Shown here: in pieces, positions 17,788 to 26,500 of the stretch
How positions within the stretch are numbered: the first letter of the stretch is position 1
How the letters are laid out: every line of letters starts with the position of its first letter
NCBI GenBank assembly: GCA_036788195.1
Contig: DAIQNX010000005.1
Span: 54,994 to 118,993 of the forward strand
Reading direction: 5' to 3'
Source: CALFXN01 sp937957815
GTDB lineage: Bacteria; Synergistota; Synergistia; Synergistales; Aminobacteriaceae
Length of the DNA stretch: 64,000 nt
Program-made: the position numbers and the translations under genes
Notes under the pieces: generated by a model
What the model was told of the DNA's origin: nothing
Databases searched by the model: none
What the model saw: only the letters and a program-made list of their open reading frames with translations

Positions 17788-17804
17788 GATATGCGTCGCA
17801 TATC
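17788..17804. promoter_or_regulatory. 17-bp perfect palindrome at the start of the zinc-ribbon transcript
   Basis: gatatgcg-t-cgcatatc lies just downstream of the -10 (17806-17811) of the minus-strand zinc-ribbon gene and within about 50 bases of the divergent LysW promoter. Position suggests a repressor operator. The regulator is unknown. Confidence 0.5.
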
Positions 17805-17805
17805 A

Positions 17806-17833
17806 ATTGTATCAAAGGAGAGACTCTTCCCAA
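17806..17833 (-). promoter_or_regulatory. Promoter of the zinc-ribbon gene
   Basis: On the minus strand TTGGGA (17833-17828) and TACAAT (17811-17806) have a 16-base spacer. The start codon follows 43 bases later. Confidence 0.55.
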
Positions 17834-17854
17834 AAATAAATTTTAGTTTATCTA

Positions 17855-17883
17855 TTGACATATAAAAAACTATGGTTTATCCT
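17855..17883 (+). promoter_or_regulatory. Promoter of the LysW operon
   Basis: TTGACA at 17855-17860 and TATCCT at 17878-17883 with a 17-base spacer, preceded by an A/T-rich tract (17830-17853) that could act as an UP element. lysW starts 37 bases downstream. Confidence 0.65.
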
Positions 17884-17919
17884 TCCCCCTACATTCTTGT
17901 TTCTAGGGAGGCGTATGTG

Positions 17920-18093
17920 ATGGCAGCTCAGGTTTCGTGCGTCGTGTGCGAGGGGAAGGTTGTGGTCCCGGACAGTGTCCTTGTCGGTGAGATCCTGACG
18001 TGTCCCGACTGCGGTTCCGATCTCGAGGTAACGTCGCTCGACCCGCTGAAAGTCGAAGAGGCTCCCGAAATCCAGGAAGACTGGGGCGAATAG
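17920..18093 (+). CDS. lysW: Amino-group carrier protein LysW
   Basis: A 57-residue acidic carrier protein. Two CxxC pairs (SCVVCEG and TCPDCGS) form the zinc ribbon, and the C-terminus is EDWGE, the hallmark tail whose terminal glutamate is the attachment site for the alpha-amino group of the substrate. In known pathways LysW holds alpha-aminoadipate (lysine) or glutamate (ornithine/arginine) while they are phosphorylated, reduced and aminated. The start is ATG 17920 with AGGGAGG eight bases upstream; a GTG one codon earlier is possible. It is the first gene of a six-gene operon and 6 bases before lysX. Confidence 0.95.
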   Translation: MAAQVSCVVCEGKVVVPDSVLVGEILTCPDCGSDLEVTSLDPLKVEEAPEIQEDWGE

Positions 18094-18099
18094 AAGGGA

Positions 18100-18942
18100 A
18101 TGGCACAGCTCCGGATCGCCTACACCCGGCTTCGGGTAGAGGAAAAGTTGCTCTTCGAGGCGGCGCAGCGCCTCGGGATTCCTGTCGTCGCTGACGATGT
18201 AACCGACAGGATATGGCCCGGGATCGAAGCGGACCCCGGTGACGTGGTGCTCTGCCGATGCATCGGCCAGACGCATAACATCGCTTTGGCGCAACTTCTC
18301 GAATCCCGGGAGATCCGGACGATCAACCACTCGTCGGTTATCTCGCTGTGCGGCGACAAGGTGACGACCGCTGCTGTCCTGACGCGCACCGGAGTCCCGC
18401 AGCCGCTTTATTCGGTCGCGTTCTCTCCGGAAGGCGCCGTCGAGGCCGCGGAGCGTCTGGGGTACCCCGTCGTCTTCAAGCCGCCCGTCGGAAGCTGGGG
18501 GCGGCTCCTCGCGAAGGTCGACAGCAGGGAGACGGCGGAGGCCATCGCCGAGCACAAGGCGCATCTCGGACCGTCCCACTCGGTGTTCTTCATCCAGAAG
18601 TACGTCGAGAAGGGAGGGTACGACGTCAGGGTGACGCTGATCGACGGCAAGCCCGTGACCGCGATCAGACGGAAGAGCGATCACTGGATCACGAACACGG
18701 CGCGCGGAGGCGTCCCCGAGGGACTTCCGATAACGGAGGAAATGGAGTCCGTCCTGCGCCGGACGCACGCGGCGATCGGCGGGGATATCCTCGCCGTGGA
18801 TCTCTTCCTCGGTCCCGATGGATGGCTCGTCAACGAGATCAACGGACAGCCCGAGTTCCGGAGTTCCATCACGACGACGGGCGTCGATCTTCCGGGACTC
18901 ATCCTGAAGCATGCGCAGTCGTGCCTGGAGGCCTCGCGGTGA
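18100..18942 (+). CDS. lysX: LysW ligase, RimK-like ATP-grasp (LysX/ArgX)
   Basis: A 280-residue ATP-grasp ligase that joins the amino group of glutamate or alpha-aminoadipate to the C-terminal glutamate of LysW. Motifs: TINHSSVISLCGDKVTT (family N-terminal clamp), YPVVFKPPVGSWGRLLAKV (nucleotide-binding lysine and glycine loop), YDVRVTLIDGKPVTAIRRKS, and NEINGQPEFRS (metal-binding Glu/Asn). Length and arrangement agree with LysX rather than full RimK. The start is ATG 18100 behind AGAAGGG, 6 bases after lysW. I cannot assign arginine versus lysine specificity from the residues visible. Its stop overlaps the GTG of the next gene by 4 bases. Confidence 0.93.
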   Translation: MAQLRIAYTRLRVEEKLLFEAAQRLGIPVVADDVTDRIWPGIEADPGDVVLCRCIGQTHNIALAQLLESREIRTINHSSVISLCGDKVTTAAVLTRTGVPQPLYSVAFSPEGAVEAAERLGYPVVFKPPVGSWGRLLAKVDSRETAEAIAEHKAHLGPSHSVFFIQKYVEKGGYDVRVTLIDGKPVTAIRRKSDHWITNTARGGVPEGLPITEEMESVLRRTHAAIGGDILAVDLFLGPDGWLVNEINGQPEFRSSITTTGVDLPGLILKHAQSCLEASR

Positions 18943-19988
18943 ACGCGCCCGCCCGCGCGCTCGTCTTCGGGGCGGGCGGCATGGCAGGCGGCGAGGTGGT
19001 TCGCCTCCTCGCGGGACACCCATCGATCCGGGCGGAATGGGTCGTCTCGCGAAGCCGGGCGGGAAGTCCGCTCTGGAACGTCCATCCTCACCTTCGGGCC
19101 TCCTTTCCCGAACTTGCTTTCATCGCGCCCGACGAGGCGGCAGGTCTTTTGCCCGACGTCGTGTTCCTCGCGCTGCCGCACGGCGCTTCTTTCCCGTGGA
19201 TCCGGCGCTTTCTCGACCGGGGCGTGAGGGTTGCCGATCTCTCGGCGGACGTCAGGCTCTCCGAGATGACGGCCTACGAGAGGTGGTACGGATCGGCGCA
19301 TCCCGATCCCGGGCTCGTGGAGCATCGGGTCTACGGACTTCCAGAGCTCTACCGGAACGAGCTCGCCGGGGCGTCTCTCGCGAGCGGTGTCGGCTGCAAC
19401 GCGACCTGCGCGATCCTCGGGCTCTTCCCGCTCGCACGGGCCGGGCTCGTCGACGAGGTCCGGATGGAGCTCCGCGTCGGATCCTCCGAGGGGGGCTCCG
19501 AGCCGTCGCAGGGGGGACATCACCCCTACCGGAGCAATGTGCTTCGAGTGATCGATCCGTTCAGACACAGGCATCTCGCGGAAGTCGTCCAGGAGACGGG
19601 AATTCCGGAGGAACGCATCCTCATGAGCGTGACGGCGGTTCCCGTCGTACGGGGGGTCCAGATGTTCGCGCACGTCACCCTGTCGAAGAAATGCAGGGAG
19701 AGCGAGATATGGTCCGCATACCGGAAGGCGTTCGAGGGACAGCCGTTTCTTTCGCTCTGCCCGGCCCGCCCGGCGCACCTCCGTTTCCCGGATCCGAGGC
19801 TCGTGCTCGGAAGCAACCGCTGCATGGTCGGCTTTGCGCTCGAGGGCGACGGACGGAGGCTCGTCCTCGTTTCGGCAATCGACAATCTCATGAAGGGAGC
19901 CGCGGGAAGCGCGGTCCAGTGCGCCAATATCATGCTGGGACTCGGCGAGACGGAAGGGCTCGCGATGATCCCGGTCTATCCGGCCTGA
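18939..19988 (+). CDS. argC: LysW-bound acyl-phosphate reductase (ArgC/LysY)
   Basis: A 349-residue N-acetyl-gamma-glutamyl-phosphate reductase homologue; in LysW systems it reduces the LysW-linked glutamyl or aminoadipyl phosphate to a semialdehyde with NADPH. Visible are the Rossmann GAGGMAGGEVVRLL at the N-terminus, the catalytic cysteine in SGVGCNATCAILG, a GGHHPYRSNV segment around the histidine, and RFPDPRLVLGSNRCMVGF near the C-terminus. The start is GTG 18939, overlapping the lysX stop (GTGA), with CTGGAGG upstream. Translational coupling is likely. Named argC for family; lysY is the equivalent name if the pathway makes lysine. Confidence 0.92.
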   Translation: MNAPARALVFGAGGMAGGEVVRLLAGHPSIRAEWVVSRSRAGSPLWNVHPHLRASFPELAFIAPDEAAGLLPDVVFLALPHGASFPWIRRFLDRGVRVADLSADVRLSEMTAYERWYGSAHPDPGLVEHRVYGLPELYRNELAGASLASGVGCNATCAILGLFPLARAGLVDEVRMELRVGSSEGGSEPSQGGHHPYRSNVLRVIDPFRHRHLAEVVQETGIPEERILMSVTAVPVVRGVQMFAHVTLSKKCRESEIWSAYRKAFEGQPFLSLCPARPAHLRFPDPRLVLGSNRCMVGFALEGDGRRLVLVSAIDNLMKGAAGSAVQCANIMLGLGETEGLAMIPVYPA

Positions 19989-20002
19989 GGAGGATGATCG
20001 AA

Positions 20003-20863
20003 ATGGAATCGCTGCGCATGAATGCCGCGAGAGTGACGGGAGTCGTGAAGATCGGAGGGGCGCGCGGAAATTCCGTGTCCTCGCTCGTTCGGGATATCGC
20101 CGGCAGGGTGCGTTCCGGCGAACGTTGGGTCCTCGTCCACGGCGCGAGTTCACAGATGGAGGACCTCTGCACCGCAGCCGGAATCGAACCCGTGTACGTC
20201 ACGAGCCCGAGCGGCTACCGGAGCCGATTCGTCGGCGACCGCGAGATGGCGCTCTTCCTCGCGGCCTGCGGAACCTATTCGCTCGGGATCACGGAGGAAT
20301 TCGGCGAGTGCGGCCTGTGGGGGATGCCGCTCTATCCGGGACGCGGTACAACCGCCGTCGCGTCCCGGAAGGACATCTTGCGCTCGCAGGAAAACGGACG
20401 GGTGCGCCTTCTCCGGGGCAACCGGAGCGGGTCCATCGTCTCCTTCGACGCGGCTCCGGTGCGCCGCGCGTGGAATGCGGGAGCCGTTCCGCTGCTTCCG
20501 CCTCTCGCGGCCGACGTCGAGGGAGTCGGCGCGCTCAACGTCGACGGGGATCGGATGGCCGCTTCGGCCGCAAGCGCTCTCGGCGCGGACGTCCTCGTGA
20601 TCCTGAGCAACGTGCCGGGGCTCCTTCGGGACGGTTCGGACCCGGATTCGCTCGTCTGCCGCGGAGGTCTGGACGACTGGGACGCGCTCGAATCGTACGC
20701 GAAGGGGAATATGAAGCGAAAGCTTCTGGCTGCGAAGGAGGCGCTCCTCGGCGGCGTTCCGCGGGCGATCATCGCGGACAGCCGCGTGGAGGAGCCGCTT
20801 TCGGAGGCTCTCGCGGGAAGGGGAACGGAACTGTGTCCCACATCTATGGCGGCCGTGGTGTAA
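20003..20863 (+). CDS. argB: LysW-bound glutamate/aminoadipate kinase (ArgB/LysZ)
   Basis: A 286-residue amino-acid kinase of the N-acetylglutamate kinase fold. It phosphorylates the side-chain carboxylate of the LysW-linked substrate. Landmarks are VVKIGGARGN (ATP/substrate glycine loop), LVHGASSQMEDL, a substrate-region SRFVGDREMALFL, VGALNVDGDRMAASAASALGA and the late NMKRKLLAAKEAL helix. GAGGAGG abuts ATG 19994 but is correctly placed eight bases before ATG 20003, which I use. Its last 31 bases overlap the following aminotransferase gene. Family relation to LysZ/ArgB is clear; substrate choice is not. Confidence 0.91.
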   Translation: MESLRMNAARVTGVVKIGGARGNSVSSLVRDIAGRVRSGERWVLVHGASSQMEDLCTAAGIEPVYVTSPSGYRSRFVGDREMALFLAACGTYSLGITEEFGECGLWGMPLYPGRGTTAVASRKDILRSQENGRVRLLRGNRSGSIVSFDAAPVRRAWNAGAVPLLPPLAADVEGVGALNVDGDRMAASAASALGADVLVILSNVPGLLRDGSDPDSLVCRGGLDDWDALESYAKGNMKRKLLAAKEALLGGVPRAIIADSRVEEPLSEALAGRGTELCPTSMAAVV

Positions 20864-21966
20864 CCGTCGCGTCCGGAGCGGGCTGTCGCCTCCGCGACGC
20901 CGACGGGCGCGAGTACGTCGATTTTGTCGCGGCGCAGGGGGGCGCGCTCTTCGGCCACGCGCACCCTGATCTCGTCGCGGCGCTTCGCGAAGCGGCAGGG
21001 GATCCGTGGACGATCGGGCTCGGGCTCGATAGCCCGGTACGGGACGCGTTTCTGGATCGCCTCCGGACGTTGCGTTCCGGAGGGAAGGCGTTTCTCTGCA
21101 ACAGCGGGACCGAGGCGATCGAAGCCGCGCTGAAGCTCGCGACGGCGCTGCGCCCCGGGAAGAAGCGCATCCTCGCCGCCCGGCGGGGCTTTCACGGACG
21201 GACCCTCGGAGCGCTGTCGCTGACGTTCAATCCGCAATACCGGAAGGCGTGGCTCCATCTGTTGCCGCCGGTCGAACATTTCGCGCCGGAAGAACTCGCG
21301 GCGAACGTCGACGGGAGCGTCGCGGCCGTGTTCGTCGAGCCGGTGCAGGGGGAGGGCGGCGTCTACCCGATGTCCCCGACCGTCGCCGCTTCCCTGAATG
21401 AAGCGTGTGGCGCGTGCGGGGCCATTCTCGTCGCCGACGAGGTCCAGAGCGGATGGGGGCGCTGCGGGGGCCTTCTCGCGAGTACGATTGTCGGACTCGA
21501 ACCGGATATCGTCGCGCTCGCCAAGGGCGTTGCGGGTGGTCTTCCCGCCGGTGCGATCGTCTGGAGGGGAGACCTCGGAGACTTTCCAGCCAAGGGCCAC
21601 GGAACGACATACGGCGGCAACCCCCTCGTCGCCGCCGTCGGATGCGCGGCGTGGGACGCGCTCAATGCGCACCGCTATCCGCAGAAGGCCGCAGCGCTCG
21701 GAACGTTTTTCCGCGCCGCGCTCTCGGAGATCCGATCCCCTCTCGTGAAGGATATCCGCGGTCTGGGACTTCTCGTCGGAGTCGAGGTGAGCGTGAAGGC
21801 GCCGGATATCGTGAAGCGTCTCCAGGAAAAGGGTGTTCTCGCGCTTCCGGCGGGGCCGTCGGTCGTACGCTTCCTGCCGCCGTTCGTCGCCGGGGAAGAC
21901 GACTGCCTGTTCGTCCGCGACGCGCTCGCGTTGGTTCTGGAGGCGTTCGGTGACGCCGGAGATTGA
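20833..21966 (+). CDS. argD: LysW-bound semialdehyde aminotransferase (ArgD/LysJ)
   Basis: A class III PLP aminotransferase of 377 residues, converting the LysW-linked semialdehyde to LysW-ornithine or LysW-lysine. Motifs: FVAAQGGALFGHAHPDL, CNSGTEAIEAALKLA, GFHGRTLGALSLT, FVEPVQGEGGV, VADEVQSGWGRCG and DIVALAKGVAGGLPAG with the Schiff-base lysine. The GTG at 20833 lies inside the kinase gene (31-base overlap), with GGAAGGGG upstream. No ATG is available in a sensible position. It overlaps the next gene by 17 bases, so the last three genes of the operon are all coupled. Confidence 0.92.
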   Translation: MSHIYGGRGVTVASGAGCRLRDADGREYVDFVAAQGGALFGHAHPDLVAALREAAGDPWTIGLGLDSPVRDAFLDRLRTLRSGGKAFLCNSGTEAIEAALKLATALRPGKKRILAARRGFHGRTLGALSLTFNPQYRKAWLHLLPPVEHFAPEELAANVDGSVAAVFVEPVQGEGGVYPMSPTVAASLNEACGACGAILVADEVQSGWGRCGGLLASTIVGLEPDIVALAKGVAGGLPAGAIVWRGDLGDFPAKGHGTTYGGNPLVAAVGCAAWDALNAHRYPQKAAALGTFFRAALSEIRSPLVKDIRGLGLLVGVEVSVKAPDIVKRLQEKGVLALPAGPSVVRFLPPFVAGEDDCLFVRDALALVLEAFGDAGD

Positions 21967-22996
21967 CCTCCTCCGGTCGCTCGTCTCGATCCCGAGTCCG
22001 AGCCGTTTCGAGGATGCGGCCTGTTCCTTTCTGGAACGGGCCCTTCCTTCCTTCGGCTGGGATCGGGTTTCCCGCGACGGTGCGGGCAGCGTCGTCGCGG
22101 AACGCGGGAAGGGCGGACGAGAACTCGTCTTTCTGTGTCATATCGACACGGTTCCCGGTGGCCCAGATGTCCGGATCGACGCCGATGTCCTCTGGGGACG
22201 CGGCTCGGTGGACGCGAAGGGCCCGCTGTGCGCGGCGGCGGTCGCCGGAGGGCGTGTGGAGCTTCCGGAAGGGTGGCGGATGACGCTCGTCGCGGCCGTC
22301 GGGGAAGAGGACGATTCGCGCGGGGCGCGCTTCCGGCTCGGCCTTCACCGTCCGGCGGGATGCGTCGTCGGGGAACCGTCGGGGACCGACGGGGTGACGA
22401 TCGGGTATCGCGGCATGGCGCGCGTCTCGTTCACGGCCGCGGATTCCGGAGCGCACCGGAGCGGCGACGCCGGTCCGCAGACCGCCTGCCTGACCGCGGC
22501 CGCCGAAATGATCTCGGCGATACGGGCGACGGACGATCCTTCCCGTCCCGTCATCGAACGGCCGTCCGTAGCGGTCTGTCTCATGGAGGGGGTCGAGAAC
22601 GGAGGTCGCCGGGCCCGCATCGATCTCGACGTCCGCATTCCGCTCGATAAGGGAGGAGATCCGCTCGCTTCGCTCGGAGAGACGGCCGCGAAACACGGCG
22701 TGAACGGTGCGGTACTCTCGAGGATTGAGGCGGCGATGACGGAACCGGGCGACCCGCTCGTCCGCGCGTTCCGGGTCTCCGTCAGGAAGGCCGGTCGTAC
22801 GCCGCGCCTTCTCGCGAAGGGAGGAACCGCGGACTTCAATCTCGCGGCCGCATGGGGATGTCCGATGATCGCATACGGTCCGGGAGACAGCCGTCTGGAC
22901 CATACCGCGGAGGAACGTCTCGACCTGCGCGACTATGTCGCGTCGATCGGGATCCTGTCGTACGGCGTCGAAGAGTTTCTGTCCCGTGCTATTTGA
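21950..22996 (+). CDS. lysK: LysW-lysine/ornithine hydrolase (LysK/ArgE-type M20 peptidase)
   Basis: A 348-residue M20 metallopeptidase that releases the finished amino acid from LysW and regenerates the carrier. Metal ligands are in FLCHIDTVPGGPD and GRGSVDAKGPLCAA, the catalytic glutamate pair in AVGEEDDSRGARF, and a C-terminal GTADFNLAAAWGCPMIAYGPG and LDHTAEERLDLRDY contain the remaining ligands. The dimerisation lid is present. The start is GTG 21950, inside the aminotransferase gene. It is last in the LysW operon and converges, with an 8-base overlap, on a small minus-strand gene. The same fold covers ArgE and DapE, but context supports LysK. Confidence 0.9.
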   Translation: MTPEIDLLRSLVSIPSPSRFEDAACSFLERALPSFGWDRVSRDGAGSVVAERGKGGRELVFLCHIDTVPGGPDVRIDADVLWGRGSVDAKGPLCAAAVAGGRVELPEGWRMTLVAAVGEEDDSRGARFRLGLHRPAGCVVGEPSGTDGVTIGYRGMARVSFTAADSGAHRSGDAGPQTACLTAAAEMISAIRATDDPSRPVIERPSVAVCLMEGVENGGRRARIDLDVRIPLDKGGDPLASLGETAAKHGVNGAVLSRIEAAMTEPGDPLVRAFRVSVRKAGRTPRLLAKGGTADFNLAAAWGCPMIAYGPGDSRLDHTAEERLDLRDYVASIGILSYGVEEFLSRAI

Positions 22997-23444
22997 AGAG
23001 GGAGATCTGATCCTTCGAGGCGAGCGGCGGCCGGGAAGACGTCATTTCAAGCCCCGACTGGATGATGGAGATGTTCCTGTCGATCTTCGCGAGCATCTCG
23101 TAGACGTGCGAACGCAGCTGATACGATGCCGACACGGGCTTTCCCGCAGCCTTGGCCCGGTCGATGGCCGTCGTCAGGAGACGCAGGGCCCGTTCGACGT
23201 CGCTTCTCGAGCCCAGCGGTCCGCCGATGGACGCGAGAATCCGCTCGGCCTCGAGGAAGAGCTCCTCCGGTTCCCGTTCTACAGCCGGCGTCTGGGGCGC
23301 GAGGAACGATTCCACGACCGACAGACCCTCCGAAAGCAGACGGACGAGACACGACGGGAGCACGTGCTCGCGGTCCAGCTCGCGCCGCAGGGTCGTCACC
23401 CATGCAAGAGCCCTTGCGGTACGCTGATCATCCTCCGGCTGCAT
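22989..23444 (-). CDS. Uncharacterised helical protein, paralogue of the 17.1-17.8 kb gene
   Basis: A 151-residue, mostly helical, soluble protein with no recognised domain. Its residues about 70-135 match the C-terminal part of the zinc-ribbon protein at 17130-17762 (shared AE/DEIL, GPLGS/TPLGS, RAL.LL..AID.A, LRS.VYE.LAKIDRN...IQSGLEMT), but it lacks the CxxC zinc ribbon. Start is ATG 23444 behind GGGGAGGTGG. The gene overlaps the end of lysK by 8 bases and lies upstream of nothing on its strand. The two paralogues bracket the LysW operon on opposite sides in the same orientation. The function is unknown; a partner in the carrier-protein pathway is only a guess. Confidence 0.72.
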   Translation of the reverse strand: MQPEDDQRTARALAWVTTLRRELDREHVLPSCLVRLLSEGLSVVESFLAPQTPAVEREPEELFLEAERILASIGGPLGSRSDVERALRLLTTAIDRAKAAGKPVSASYQLRSHVYEMLAKIDRNISIIQSGLEMTSSRPPLASKDQISLFK

Positions 23445-23523
23445 CACGCCACCTCCCCGCGAAAAGACGGAACGTCTCCGTTCCGTGCGTATGGTATCCC
23501 ATGTCCGTGTCTCCGGCAAGTCG

Positions 23524-26500
23524 TCACGAAGCCGGAGGTGTGGTTGGGGGAACGGAGACGTCCGCACGCCGCTCGAGCTTGTTCCATCCGACGAGACCGC
23601 CGCGGACGGCCGCGAGACCGGAAGCTATGGCGACGATATAGAGCAGCTGCCTGTAGAAGAAGCGCTGCAGGGCCATCCAGGTGATGAGAGTCCACTGCTC
23701 GCGCCGTTCGAGCGCGAAGGCCAGGCAGGCCGAGAGTATTTCCGCGGTCTGGAAGAGCAGGTAGAACGCGATGACCGTGTAAAGCGCCCCGACCGAGTAT
23801 GTCGAGGGGTGCCGGATTTTGTCCAGAAGTGTCGTCCCGGCGACCCAGAGGGGGATGATGTCCATGACCGGCGATATCAGCGGAAAGAAAATCTGGAAGA
23901 TCAGAACGTTCGGGATGAGCACGAAGCCCGCGGCGCCATAGCGCGGCCTGAAAAGGATATCCCTGTGCTTCCAGATGACCTGAAGCGTGCCGAAAGTCCA
24001 TCGGAAGCGCTGTTTCAGAAAGGCCCGGATGGTTTGCGGGGCCTCCGTCCAGGCGACGGCTCGCTCCTCGTATTCGATCCTGTACCCGGCCTTCAGAACG
24101 GCAAGCGTGAGATCCGCGTCTTCGGCGAGCGTGTCGGCAGGAAATCCTTCCGATACGGCCAGTGCGTCGCGACGCCATGCCCCGACGGCGCCGGGGACGA
24201 CGGAGATGCAGTTGAGGACGTCGAATGCCCGGCGGTCGAGGTTCTGACTCGTGATATACTCGAGCGCCTGCCAGCGGGTCAGCAGGTTGACCCTGTTGCC
24301 GACCTTCGCATTTCCCGCGACGGCTCCGACACGCGGGTCGTTGAAGCGGCGTACGAGCGCCCCGATCGCGTCGGGAGCGATGACCGTGTCGGCGTCGAGA
24401 GTGATGACGATGTCGGCCGTCGTGTGGCGGAGCGCTTCGTTGAGCGCCGCCGCCTTTCCGCCGTTCGGTTTCGTGATCAGCGTCACCCTCGGATCTGTCG
24501 CGAAGCGCCCGGCGAGGCGCGCGAAGGTTTCGTCGGTCGATCCGTCGTCCGCGACGATGACCGAAAGATCTCCATAGTCCGATTCGAGCAGTTTTTCGAC
24601 GGTCCGGCAGATGACCTTTTCCTCGTTGTATGCCGGAATCAGCACGACGACCGACGGCATGGCGGAGGAAGCCGGCGCCGGAGCGCGGAGCTTCTGGGCG
24701 ATCGCGAGAAGTCCGATGAAGAGCATTCGCGAGAGTCCCAGGAAGATCCCGGCCACGAAAAGTATCCGGAGTCCGAGGTCGAGCCACTGGAAGGTGTTGA
24801 AGACCATGTCCGTGCCGAACGCGAGAAAGTGCTCGTTGCTCGTGACGGGAGGCATGACCGCGTCGCGCGGAAGTCGGAGAAGTTCGGAAACGGTCACCGT
24901 CCTGTAGCCCAGTTCCTTCAGCCGTCCGATGAGGATCGGAAGCGCTTCGAGCGTCTGGCGCCGGTCTCCGCCGCCGTCGTGAAGGAGGACGACGTTTCCG
25001 CGTCCCGCCTCGAGTCCCTCGATCACGGAAGAGACGATGCGTTCCGTTCCGGGGTTCGTCCAGTCTTTCGGGTCGATCTGCATGCCGATCGTATAGTATC
25101 CGAGTCCGCTCGCTGTGAGCAGCGGCCTGATCTGGTCCGGCGTGACGGGCTCGACGTCCTCTCCGTAGGGGGGGCGGAAAAGAAGCGATTTGCGCCCGAG
25201 CCTGCTCTCGAACAGCCGTTCCGTCGCGTTGAGTTCGAGATTCAGTTCTCCTGCCGTGATCCGGCTGATATCCGGGTGCGTGAACGTGTGGTTTCCGATC
25301 TCGCATCCCTGTTCGAGCGCGCGGCGCATCAGCGACGGATACGTATTGCCGTTGGCTCCGATGACGAAGAACGTCGCCCTCGATCCCGTTCGCGAGAGGA
25401 TATCGAGAATCGCCGGCGTGTATTTCGGATCCGGGCCGTCGTCGAACGTCAGCGCGACCTCACGTTTCTTTCCGCCGCCCCACCGAGTGATCTCGTACGG
25501 TGTCGGAAACGAGACGACGCGCTCATCCGAGATCAGCCCGGACTTCCGGTCGTATTCTATCGTCCGGCGCCCTCTCCGCGGACTCGACGTGACGCGCAGC
25601 ACCTCGCCCTTCCCCTCGTAGTCGAGATCGTAGCCGTAGCGCATCTCCGAAAGGAGGAGCGCGTCTTCGGAGGTTGGAGTCGGCTTTCCGAGAAACCCCC
25701 AGATCCCGGGATCCTCCGATCCGAGTCTCCAGAGCGCGAACCCGAGGGGGCGGGATCCCGACGCCGCGACAACCTGATTGAAACAGCTGACGGCGTCCAG
25801 AAACCAGACGCGATGGGGCTGGTCGTTCTCGTCGTAATATGAGAACGTCGGATTGCCTGCCGCGCGGTCAAGCCGGATATCGCCCTCGGATTCCCGCGCG
25901 ACGCGCAGCGCGTCCTGGAAGGAAAGCTCCGTGCCGTGTCCCTTTGCGGGCCAGTCGTATCCGTAGTTGCCCAGGGCGATGACGTATTTGTATGCCGGAA
26001 GTTCGGAAAAGCGCTTTTTCAGTCCTTCCTCGAACCAGGATTGCGACGCCAGCGGGCCCGGCTTACCGGTCGTCCAGTGTTCGTCGTACGCCATCAGGAC
26101 GAGAAAGGCGCAGTGCTTCGCGAGTCCCCTGTAGTCGAACGCAGGGTCATCGAACGGGACGGAACAGGAGACGAGGAGCCCCTCGCTCCTGAAGCGCGCG
26201 GCGAGATCTTCGACGAACGAAAGGAAATCCTTGCGGTTTTCCCGGGGAATGGACTCGAAATCGATATTGATCCCCGCAAAGCCGCTCCCGTGGACATAGT
26301 CGAACAGCGCCGAAAGAAGACGCGTCCGTTTTGTCCGGTCTCTGAGAATTCCGGCGACCTTCGCTCCTTCCCACTTCTGCGTGTCCGGGCTGAAATTGTT
26401 GACCAGGGGAAAGATCCGAAGAGAGGGGTTTGCCTCCGCCACGAGTCGCCGTACGTTCTCCTGAAGCGACGGATCGTTGAGCGATATGCCGCCGTCGTTT

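Noticed and set aside
23485..25842. 785-codon plus-strand frame across the glycosyltransferase gene
   Set aside because: Antisense shadow; its residues are low-complexity and the minus-strand frame has three recognisable domains.
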